Below, piece by piece: positions 23,465 through 34,607 of a DNA stretch of 64,000 nt. Location: positions 62,001 through 126,000 of the forward strand of contig PCDI01000002.1 in assembly GCA_002778195.1 (NCBI GenBank). The letters are read 5' to 3'. A program made the translations under genes and the position numbers. A model generated the notes under the pieces. That model had not been told where the DNA came from. It saw only the letters and a program-made list of their open reading frames with translations, and searched no databases. The stretch comes from Raffaelea ambrosiae (lineage: Eukaryota; Ascomycota; Sordariomycetes; Ophiostomatales; Ophiostomataceae). Each line of letters starts with the position of its first letter. Within the stretch, counting starts at the first letter, position 1.

Positions 23465-26400
23465 GGACTCTACTCGTACAGTCTCAGTGGCCTAGTTTCT
23501 ATGGCCGCCAAAACAGAAGTCACTGTGGCCGCTACGTGCCTGGTGGGCTTGTCAGATATAGAGGAAGAATGGATCCGGACTAGCGACAGCACCGCTGTGC
23601 AGTAGTGCATCTTACATTATTTTGTGCAGAGCTGCCGTGCCTAGCCGGTGGGAACACTGTGATGGAGGCGTGGTGCCATCCATCGTAGAGTGCTGTGTTG
23701 GACTGCCTCCAGCCGGTTACATAACACGGCTTACGCCTCCCGCCGGAGCCAGTGGCAAATCAAAATGGAGTAGACAGGGGGGGTGGCTGAGAAACTGGAA
23801 GAGGTTCGAGAAAAACAAGAGAGACAACTAACTAATAACTAGATAACAGACAAAGCGAGGAGACGAGAAAAAAGGACATTAAAGACGCCGAAGACTAGGC
23901 CGTAAAGGAGAGGCACAGAGACACTCAAAAGAGATACTCAAAGACGCAGACATTCAGCAGAGGCTCAATGAAAGCAACCAAAGACACACAGAAACAACCC
24001 AACCCGTCAGACAAAAGCACCGAAGCAGACGAATTCTTGAGTCCGCCGGTGGCCGGCTGGTACCAAACTGGGTTCAACAGAACTCCTCTTTCTCTCCGCC
24101 CCGAGACGAACGGTGCAGGAAAGGGAAGGTTGCTCGCGCCCGGCAATCGTGCTTTTCCGTCTCGCGTGGCTGCTTCGCACTACTTAACGGCTCTGTGGCA
24201 CTATCCAGAAGTACTGCTTGACTGCATGGCGCATATGGCCCATTGTACTGTACTATCTGTGTAGTCCTTGTTGGTGAGGAACATCTCACAAACGTCCGGC
24301 TCTTACCCGATCTGGTTGCTGGTCCTGTCTCGCGGCATCCCATTTCTCTCCGCGTCCATTCCTGCGGCACTGCGCAAGCGGAGCCCATATCCATCTTGAT
24401 CTTACGACGTGCCTACGACAAAGGCCGGGCAGGGCTCACCACTGCGGCTCGTCACCTCGCCGACACGGCCGCCCACTGTAGAGTAGTCTCCGTCGATTTC
24501 CGTACTCTTTGGTCGGCCGCTAAGCCTTACGCTGTGTCTCTTTGTCTCTCCTTGCCCACAGAAGGGAGGCTCCCTATTTCGAGATGTATCTTACTATGTA
24601 CATACGAGTAGTGAGACCAGGCCGGGCAGGTGCCGCTGACTGTAGCTCCCATGGTGACCCGGTAAGCTTTCGGCTGTGTCTAAGCTACATCGCAACTAGC
24701 CGTCCTGTGGCTCCCACCCCTGGGGCAATCTCGCTTTCGCTTGTGTTGCTCTTGTGCTCATGTCGTCTGAATACCGTATTGCGGTGCTAGCCCGACCTCA
24801 CTAAATTCGTCGTTTTGGTGACCCCGTGTGTGCTTGGACATTGTGCCCTCCATTGGCCTGGCACTAGCATGCTCCGCCACGATTCGAGACTTGTGACCTG
24901 GCCCAAAGCAGCGAAAATCCTTCCAGTCTGCATTTTGCAAACAGTTTCTACAAAGTAGTATGCTACCAAGAGGGCTAATGCTGGGCTGGGTCTGTCTTGC
25001 ACAGACTGCTTTGATTGATTACTCCGTAGGCTGTTTGTGTGCAAATTGAAAGCTACTCGTAACTACAGTAGCGGGCTTCCTGATGAGAACCAAGAGTGGG
25101 GGGGGAAAATTGCCTTCTATGCTGGTATGGTCGGTTTTCGAGAACGTCCCTCCTTCCCCCCTTTCCCCAACGGGCAAGATCGGTCGAGTACCACCATGCG
25201 CACATGCCTGCCTCAGCGTCCCGTGTCCCAGCCCTATGTAGAAAATGGAATGAATGGCTGAAATGAATCGATAGATGTGTTTCTTTACTATTACTCGTAT
25301 GCACTTATCAGGTATCTGGAGCTTCGTATATCTCATGATGTATGGAGCTTGGATTCATTCCCTCTCTGGGTGCATGTACAGACGGTGAACAGTATTAAGC
25401 AAGATATTGCAATTTGCCTCCATGTAGGGGAGGCTTCCTTGCAAGGCAACGACAGCCCGGGGAACAGTGCAATGCACTGAATTCTACCGCGGCCAGTGTG
25501 TCACGGCAGGCTTCCTTTGCGCGCAAGCACCAAGATCAGGTGTGGCATGTCGGTTACAGCGCCTTCTCGTCCGATCCATGTGTCCGCTGGATAGATTAAA
25601 CCATGGCGTATTGCGTGCACGGCCCAGCTTTTGTCAACTGTTTTGTCAACCGTTCCCTGTTCTTGTCGAGAGCATTCCCTGTTTTCGTGTTCTGCCTGGC
25701 AAGCCGAATTGGAACCATGGTTGGTTAGGTTGTGTCTGTGGGTTGTATGGTGTGCACATGTGCCTGTGTTTGTGTGTGCCGGCAGCTCTCTCATGAGCGC
25801 ATCAGATCTTACAAACGAGTATGCCATGGTTCCCCACCGGACCAACCGACAGCTGCGCGCTATCCTACTTCAAGCAAGCTGGGCGAGTGAGGGCTCTGAC
25901 CGAGTATCCTTAACTGTCTGCGGACGTCTTGGTCTATTGTGGGCCGAACGGCATAGTTACTTGCTTATTCTGGTCGCCCTAAGAGAGCTGTCGAAGTTGT
26001 GCATTTGCGCTGCCCATGTGGCTTAAATTGATGGCGAGGTGCATCGTATCGTTTCGTGTCTGGCAATACATACTATGTATGTGGTTAGCACGTATCTTAG
26101 TATGTAATTTAACTGGCAGGCAGCACCGTCAAGCCCCCTTCTTCTTCCTCCCGGATGCAAGCTCCAAGGGCCACAGCATGCCTTGCAAGCGTGCCTTACG
26201 ATCGGACAATGCCCAAACGGCTGTTGTCATATAGCCGGACTGTGGCGCCCTTTTAGTGCTGGCGCCCCAGCAAAGAAGTTCAGCCCTACCAATCTCAAGA
26301 CTGACGCTAAATAAGGCACACCCACGATTGGGTGCCTCTGTGTCTGGGCCCGGCCCAACACCCCTGGTTTCTGGTTTCTTGTGACCAACAGAATGTCTAG

Positions 26401-27385
26401 TTTCTTGCCACAATCCGAATCAAGACGAAATGGTAAGAAAAAATGAAGGTAGAGCCTCGGCAGGGAGGAATTCAATGATGGAGCTTCGTCAGTTCTTCGT
26501 CGGATACGAGGAGTACCTACAGCGCGTGCTATCTTCCAGGTTGCACGTAGAGATACACCAAAAGCGCCAATCTAGGCGGCCGGCTCTCAACAGTGCTGGT
26601 TGATGGCCTGCTATTGAAGTGCTCTCCCCGTGCTTACTTACCGTTCCGGCAGGCCATGGCGGTCAGTCTGCATAAACCTTAAGTCCGAAGTCCTGTAGAG
26701 GAAGACAATACTAGAAGACCAATACCACAGCGTCTTCCGCCGTTGCACTACGGTGTATTGATTTCTTGGTTAGTACTCGTAAAGACGTCAATTATGCAAT
26801 GCCCTGCAAGGTGTTTCTTTTCCAGTCATTTGGGCGGGATGGTTTGCCTCCCAATTGCCGTGTGTTCTTCCAAGCCATACACTACACACCACCTCCTCAA
26901 TGCACACCATCTGTCGATGTATATGTCTGGGTCACAAGAGACGGCGAATTAAATGTCCGCAGAGAAGTGATTATCGCCTTTGCTTCTTGCAGGCTGGAGA
27001 TCACTGTAAGGCGGCCGGGATGTCTTTTTATTCTTGCCAGTGCTGGAAATTGTACATCAGTGCCCAGCCAATGACATCAGGATAGTCCCTACAGGGTGCT
27101 CTATTGGTTGACAACCCAATTGCACTCAGTCGCACTCCAGTCCACTTGAATTGGCAGCTCATTTGCCAAATCGCCAGGTAACTAACCCCAAGCCAACGTC
27201 TGTCCCGACCCTGCAGCACTAACTACACCGTACAAGTACTCGTAAGATACATTCTCGCCTGCTTGGTGTCCTGGTGTCCTGTCTAATGCCACACTGATGT
27301 GACGCTCTCTGGCTCGTATCTTTTTTCGGTGCTATTCCCAGTGGCGAGCGCCGAGCGTGCGACGCTGAAAAGGAAGGAAGAAAAA

Positions 27386-27390
<5 letters not shown>

Positions 27391-27416
<26 letters not shown>
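27391..27416 (+). repeat. Poly(A) tract, 26 bases
   Basis: An uninterrupted run of 26 A preceded by AAAAAGATTT. It could be the tail of a retroposed sequence or a simple slippage tract. No coding remnant was recognised upstream. Confidence 0.9.
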
Positions 27417-29286
27417 CAGGGTCGAGCCTCCCTTTGTTCTGCTACGGTGCAGTTACGTATTGATCCAGTGGATCTCGTTCCTGGATTGGCAACATACTTA
27501 CGCTGCTTTCCAGTGGTGATCGTATGCCATTTCTCGTGCCCGTAGTTTGGTTTTTGCCACTAGAACAAGCTTGCATCGCGTTCGCCATGGCCACGTTTGC
27601 TCGCTCTTATTCCTCTTACTTCGCACACCGCATTTTTCTTCCGCAAGTAATCGGAATACGATTATCTCTTCCTCTTGCGGCTCTGCAAGCATGCGAGATG
27701 CGAGAGGCTGTGATCTCTGGTCCTGTACATATAGTAGTCGTTTCTTACCTTCTGCCAATCAACAAACCCCTGGCCCAATCAATTACAACCTGTCGCCACC
27801 TCCCTCTTCTGGTCGTGTAAGATACATCGCAGTTGTCTGGCTTGCTACACTGGCGCCACCTCGGCCAGCCCCAGAAAATTAGATGATTTGCAGTGTTTCG
27901 TGTTCTACGGTCGCAGGGCGACATAGTCGGCTGCTATTCCCCCATGTGGAAAACATGCCGGGTCTTCTCTCGGCGACCACAAATCTGCTCGACACTCAGG
28001 CCATGGGGAAATGGAAATTCCCACTTAGCTTTCAGATCTGCATGTCTTGTCCATTACGCCAACAATGACATCGATAAGTCTACTATGTATAGCGCAGCTG
28101 GCCAGTGGAAAAAACACGGGACTAGTCTGGCCTCAGCCAATCTCATTTCAGGGCCCTATTACAGTACACTCGTTCGATTGACAACACGGCATCTTCCATA
28201 AACCAACAAGACAGCGCTACCCCTGAGGGCGGACCAGGACCAAACAAGAAGAAATATCTTTCTCGTACCTGTAATAACAAAAAGAGGGTACCCCAAGATG
28301 TGGAAATGCAAGACGGCGCGACACAGACCAGTATGTGATACTATAGTAGCTGCAATATACGGGTTACGAATGTGTTTCCTTCGTGCGCGCTGTCTCACAG
28401 ATACTTTCCTCCCACTTTTGTCACCGCCTTGCCGGGCGCGCTCAGACGGTCACGCCTCGGGAGCTTGCTACGTTCAAATTGCCTCACAGGCATCAAGCTA
28501 CATATCGTGAAAGAATGTAAGCAGTGCTACGAGCTTGTCTTGCAGGATCAGATGTTACAAGCGCTCAGGTTCGGTTCATCGGCATCAAAGACAAATATCA
28601 GTTTAACCGAAAGACACCTTCAAAAACCGGACGGAGAACGAGGCCATGGCATCCTCTGAGGACCCTCAGTCTGGATTACCTTTAGGAGTCCCATGAGGGC
28701 ACAAAGCTGGTACAAATGCCCCAACTCTTGAGTATGGGAAATGCGGGCCGCAACAGTTTACAGCAAAACAAAGACCTCCCCTTCAGCAATTTCACTATTT
28801 GCGGGTTGGCTCGGACAACTGAGAATCAGCTCCGTTTCTTAATTTAGTACCACGAGACGGGAGGAGGCAGCGTGATGCTTTGTGCAAAATGTGTCTCGCA
28901 ACAGAAAAGGCGGAATTGGGCAGACCCACGCAAGACGATGTGCTATCCTGTTCGGGCAGAGGTCAGCTTGTGTCGGGTGGATGAGGTGTGCTGGTTTGGG
29001 TTGAAGCCCTCCAAGAACATAATAGTATCTTATCTTACTTGGTTCGGTGTCTCTACGAACCGTGTGCAGGCACACAGAAGCGAGCCTGTAAGACGTGGTT
29101 GGTAAGTGGGGATTTGGGCGGTTCTTGCATCTTACCACCGTGGTCTTGCAGCCCCATGATCGCTTTTACTGCTGACAGGCAAAAACTAATGTGGAAACTC
29201 ACGGCACTTGTGGGCATAAGATGCGAGACTACATGCGGGTGAGCCAGCTGAGGGGGCATGCGCGAGAGAGGGCTAAAAAAAACCAA

Positions 29287-29318
29287 CCCCCCCCCCCCCC
29301 CCCCCCCCCAAAAAAAAA
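29287..29318 (+). repeat. Poly(C) tract followed by poly(A)
   Basis: 23 C residues followed directly by 9 A residues. Such a tract is rare in this window and prone to slippage and sequencing error, so its length is uncertain. Confidence 0.85.
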
Positions 29319-30782
29319 CCCCAGGCAGAAAACGAACTTGACACATGCGTCGTGAGACGGAGTTGCTGTAGTCATTGGAAATGTGGGCAAAAAAACACAA
29401 AGTGGAGGTATCTTACTACTCGCGCACTCAGACGTCTAACGGCATATGGCTTTCCTTACAGGGCTGAAAAGCAAACCAAGTAACTATCTCGCATCCTCGT
29501 AGCATTCCGCTGTCGTTCAAGCACCTTAGTTTGCATGCACTTCTCTTCATAGTGCCGGATATTGTCTGGAAATGGACGGGCAAATCGTTTGTTATCTGCT
29601 AGCCCTGGCTCATCGATCCAATAACAAAAATAGTGGCGGAGACGGGAGAACAATGCCTTTAGGAAGGCGAGAGGCCGGCGTTCTTCGTTATGTTGGGCGA
29701 GACCGGCTGTCTGCCCTGGTTGATCATGTCGGTCTAACAGACATGGCATGCTGGCAATGCGGGCTTCCGACCCCGTGACAAATACAGACTGGGCTCAAGC
29801 TTCTGTTGGGAAGGCCATGCATGGTGCAGCACAGCGGGCAGCCGCCGAGTGTCCTGTCCCATCCCCCGTTTTGATGCGCCCGGAAAGTGGCCTGCAGTGT
29901 TGCCTTTGATAAGCCGAGAGTATGAGTAGGGGAACGGCGGCCTCCAAATCCGCTGCGCTGACACCAGCAGGATTGGCCCGCCGTGGAATACCGAAAATGA
30001 ACAGGGTCCGGGTTTTGTTACGAGCCCAAGCACGCGTCAAGGCGACTCTCCCTTTAGGACCTCGTTGGCAGCACAATTGTTGGTTCAACCCCGAGCTGAA
30101 AGTGCCGAGAGTGGCGACAGAAACTGCCGCTGTCAATCAAGCTGACGAGTACGTACGCGGCAGAGGTATGTCTATAGCGAAGATAGCCAGTGGAGGTGTG
30201 GTGCGATACCGCTAAACTCGGGGAGGGGCTGTCATCGAGCATCTTACTGTGGACCAACACAGGCACCCGGGGCCTTGGCCAGGGCAGGGGGGAACATGTT
30301 TCGGCGCAATCACCACCAGACACTCACCGAGCAAAACAGATGAGCTCATTGCTTTGTAGATATTCCAGATGATGCACCACTGCGCCAGGACACACGCGGT
30401 TGGTTTCCCGTCATCTCTGTCTTTTAATAGGCTCTTCTATATACCCGTAGTCACTGCTCTCGCTCTCGGGCATGCAGCAGGGACACACCTTACCGCTCCC
30501 CAGCTTCCTCGCACACTCTTATTTCGCCTTCAGCATGGGCCAACTTGCTTGGATCCACGGCGCTTCTGTTCCAAACAGACCGAAGGAGTTGTATGGCCGG
30601 TGTCTTGTGGGTCGTCATGGGTATTTGACCGACAGTGCCCGAAAAACAAGATGATCTAACGGAGAAGAACAGAGTTTGGGCACAAAGAACACCACTCTCC
30701 TGTCTACGCATTCCATGTGACAGCCAGCGGTAGACAGGAGGGGGGTGGACTTCCTCAAGAAGACTACGGGCCCCATAAAATT

Positions 30783-30805
30783 CTTTCTAGAAGGCTTCTA
30801 GAAAG
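30783..30805. promoter_or_regulatory. Perfect inverted repeat resembling a heat-shock element
   Basis: CTTTCTAGAAG and CTTCTAGAAAG are exact inverted 11-bp arms around a single G, giving two TTCTAGAA units. Heat-shock factor binds alternating GAA/TTC triplets, but here the middle spacing is three bases, not two. A CATAAAA TATA-like run lies about 10 bp to the left. No gene is seen next to it. Confidence 0.45.
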
Positions 30806-32903
30806 TTATCTCCCCCGTTGGTTCTGATTTCAACTAGTGAGCCTCCATTTCATGCACTGTGGCGTACTTACCACATCACTATGACTCGATATCGTGGAGA
30901 CCAAGCAGCTGATCTGGAGAAAGTATCCACGACTTTCACCTTCCGTACCTTACCTTATGGGAACGCCGACTGCGTACTACTGGCAATCTCCGTTGCCAGT
31001 CCGATAGACACGCAGCATCACGCTCGAGGCTTTCGCATTCCTATGCGACCCAACCTGTTGGCCCACACAATGACAATCTCACAAGAGCGAGGGGCAGAAC
31101 CTTGAAAGCGGCTCTACGAGTAGACATACGCAGATCTTCATTTGACAGTCCACTCTCCTGGTCCTGAATGGCCAGTGTGCCCATCAAGCAGACAAGCTTA
31201 GGGTGGCCTGCAGGGTCTGCCAAGGGTGTCCTGCCATTACCTTTCCTGTTTGGCTTGCCAGTGCCGGCACAGATCCCATCGCGACAGGTTGGCGCCGGCA
31301 TCTGCAGTGTGCGAAGTTAAGGTACACCCGTCGCCCTATGGGGGCACAAAAAGATCGGGTCTTGCCTGGCCTTACAACGGGGCCCAAAGCACGCAACGTG
31401 GCGGCAGTTGACAGACTCGGGGTATCGGGCGATAATCGCCGTCGCTGGATTCTCGCAATACGAGTACACTTTACCCCTGGCCTGATTGCTGTGAAAGAAC
31501 CCCCATTTTCTACATCCTACCAGACCCCTTTGTCGTTGCTTTACGGTGTAGTTTATCGCCATCCCTCTCATTAGCCTGTCCAGGACCGAGGCATCCTCCC
31601 CCTGAGGCTTTCTCTCTTAATACCCCGTACACACTATGTACACCGTAGTACATAGTAACTACACCCTCTTTGCTCGCTTGAGCAGTTCCGCCCGGGTGGA
31701 TAATGAAAAACTCTACTCGGGCGTTGCCACTAGCCCGGTGGCCGTGACATTTGTTAGGCCAAGCGAATTAGCCAAACCAACCCTTTTCCCAAGGTTTCCA
31801 CTGCCTCACTAACATGCCTAGGCAAGGCCTCAAAGGCCCTTTGACCGGGTGAAATGACGAATATGGACTGTGACCCGAAATTGTGGGCTTCTCCTGGCGG
31901 AATATCCCAGCGTCGTTTCTCCTTAATTACCGCGTCTGGAATAGACGGGCCTTCTCCACGAGGAGAAGAAAATCTCCTCACCGTACTGTACTGCCGTTTC
32001 TGGGGAAAGTCTAGTCGCAAATCGCTAACTGCTTATAGGCGTACCACCGTAAGCTATCTTGACACAATCTTGTGATCTGCCTGCCAACAACTATTATATG
32101 TTTTCGTAACCGTAAACCTGCACACTGCGGAAAGTCGGTACGCATCTTACAAAGTACATACGGTGTAGTACCATCTCAGGTGTACAAGTAGCGCATTGCG
32201 GGCCTGAGCGGGCCTGATCGGGTTTTGTCCAAAATAAGCCATATCGAGTCATTGCAAGGAGAATCCATCTCGATGAGAGACTTACCCAGTGCTTACTGGG
32301 TACCCACGATGATAACGGGTCTGATAGCCAGCCCAAGAGTGTAAAAAATGGGTTTGCGAATACGACTTCAGTAGTAGGACTGTCTTGATGGTGGGACCAG
32401 AACAAGTCGACGTAGGCGCTTTGAGCTTCTACACGAGACAGTGACCACGCGTTGACAAGTCGGACTGGCCCAAACTCGCACTTGCGTGTACATCGTAGTC
32501 ACTCTGGGTCACAGTGACTGCCTCATGGAAGCGGTAAGAGGAAAGAGTGAACTATTCCATAGTATTCATAGTTGCGACACTCTGACCTGATGCGGACAGG
32601 ATGCTGCTGAGGGAATTTGCGCAATAGACACCCCCCTTTTCTCTGCCTTGCGTCCCGCACACACGCCGTAAACCGCCGATGTGATACCGTGCAGCACCCC
32701 CGAGAAGATACCGTTCGTAGGAACGCACCATGGTTCCTTGAATACTGAGAATGATAAATTAGTATCTCAATGTATACTGAGAGTAGATATTCTTCTAGGG
32801 CCTTGTGTACTTGCCCGTCCGGTGACTCTGACATCTAGTTAATACACACGTAATGGTGGTCGCATCTGCCGCATGTCCTTCTTCCCTTCTTCTACCGCCC
32901 GGG

Positions 32904-33808
32904 CTAAGGCGCACTTTTCGGCACTGACGGGAAGAAGCTTGGGTTTGATAGCCGTTCACGGTTTCGTTTTGCTATTTCGGTCTGCCGCTTCTTTTCCAAT
33001 CTTTGCTGGTACACAAATCTATTGCCTGTTAGCTTGTATTTGCACGAGACGTGCGCCTCGGAAGTTAGAGGCACAGCAAGACAATATGGGTTCTTTCTCT
33101 TGGTATAGTGATACGCACTTCTGGAGAGCAAAAATTCGAGCCTCGTCCTGTTTTGGTGCCTCCTTGGCACTCTGCAAGGTGGATGGGTGCTTTGTCAATT
33201 TCTCTGCAACATACGTTTTGGGGGTGGCAGACCAGAAGAACAGTAGAAGAACAGCATTACCTCCGAGGCATCTTTAGCCTTGTCGTCGTTTCTGTCATCC
33301 CCAGACTTCTCATCTTTCTCTTTGCCCTTGTCTTCCTCGCCATCTTTGTCTTTGCTCTTATCCTCGTCTTTGTGCTGGTCCTTTTTCTTCTTCTTTTGTT
33401 TCGCTTCGTATTCCTTCTTTACTCGTTCCATTTCTTCTTTAAGCGCTTTCTCCTTCTTCTCCTCCTCCTCTCTCTTCTTTTTGGCCTCTAGTTGTACCTT
33501 GTCGATAATGGGCGTACAAAAGGCACGCTCCTTCAAGTGCTTTGCACATATGTAGAAGAAGTCCTGTAATTTGAGCAGGGAATTCATCATGATTCTTCCA
33601 TCAGAGCTGTGGTTCTTCACCGAAATTTGGCTTTTTCAGAGTGTAACCGACAAGTATTCAAGGTCCAGCCACGATATGCCTTATGTGTCTCACTCACCTC
33701 CTTTTCTGGCGTGATTAAGACGCTCGTAGATGGTTTGAAACAGATTTCACACCCCCGGGCAGAACCCTCCGCCACTTTCCGATGCGTATAGACGTTTGCA
33801 AACGCCAT
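32904..33808 (-). CDS. vfa1: Vps4-associated protein 1 (Vfa1)
   Basis: Endosomal protein that, in yeast, binds the AAA ATPase Vps4 through a C-terminal MIM-like helix and stimulates it during ESCRT-III disassembly. Exons are 33808-33698, 33563-33261 and 33032-32904, giving 180 residues (yeast Vfa1 has 203). Exon 1 has the conserved VYTHRKVAEGSARGCEICFKP with its CxxC pair and VLITPE. Exon 2 continues DFFYICAKHLKERAFCTP, then a long Lys/Glu-rich coiled-coil and a Lys/Asp-rich stretch. Exon 3 ends YQQRLEKKRQTEIAKRNRER with NPSFFPSVP, the family's C-terminus. All junctions are GT-AG and phase 0. The exon 3 acceptor was chosen because the nearer AGs break the frame. Confidence 0.88.
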
Positions 33809-34607
33809 TCCCTAGACTCATTGGCTTTTCGGAATGGAAGAGTACACCAATCCGGACGGAAAGTCGTTGCCGCGGGCTGAGGGATCTCGCAGCGTTTTGG
33901 ATTAGGTGCAAATATCACGTCGTGAAGCTCACGATAAAGAAATCATAGGGCGGGGTGTGTTTCACGCATAGTGTTTATTTACGTTTAGCACTGTATCGAG
34001 AGCACTGTGTACGGTCTTGACTTGAGTACCAGGAGCTTCGCCCGCGCTTGTCTGGTAGATGACAGGAGGGAGACAAATCACGAAACATGCCGGAAATAAA
34101 ACTTCGCCCTAACAATTCAACTCCAACCCCAGCACAAACAAACAATTCATTCTGTTCTGATATGATTTTAGCCAGAAATCGAACTCATTCGCCGTAGAGA
34201 GACAAGCATACCATAACAACATACGTTTCTAATCCAAAATTAACCAGTTATTTTGATTTTTTTTTTTTTAAAGGGAAATAAGCTTGTCGTTGCTGCATTC
34301 CAATTTTTTTTCCTGTTGACAATAGACACAAATGTGTTATAAATGAAATCTTGAAGTTTTTTTCAAGCACCTGAAGGTAGGGGAATTATCGCCTTCGCCG
34401 CACTCTGCCCTGCATCTTGCCGATACCCGTGCTGGTGGCAATTTCAATTATATCCGTGATTTATATAGCTTTTGCCGCCCTGTCCGGGATTGCACACTTT
34501 GGGTAGCATCTTTTAGATGTGCCAAGGGCACAGAGGATAAAACGAGTACAAAGAACCTGAAATCTTCACTGTTAGAATGCTTTGGCATGCCATCCCCTAA
34601 CAAAATC
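33809..34607. promoter_or_regulatory. Divergent promoter vfa1 / oxidoreductase
   Basis: About 800 bp, AT-rich between 33950 and 34350, including a run of T near 34259-34269. A TATA-like TTTATATAG lies near 34460, about 145 bp before the oxidoreductase ATG. No gene was recognised. Confidence 0.4.

Larger units (their letters stand above)
22261..32903. other. 10.6-kb gene desert with dispersed short motifs
   Basis: No frame of convincing length or family similarity was found on either strand. The base composition is mixed, not AT-rich, and there is no clear transposon. The region contains most copies of TACTCGTA, TACTATGTA, TACACCGTA and GTAAGATAC (see findings), a threefold 18-bp tandem repeat (23411-23464), a 26-base A tract (27391-27416), a 23-base C tract followed by A9 (29287-29318), and a perfect 11-bp inverted repeat of heat-shock-element type (30783-30805). 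It could be an extended regulatory region of the C2H2 gene, hold non-coding RNA genes, or be decayed sequence; the sequence alone does not decide. Confidence 0.5.
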
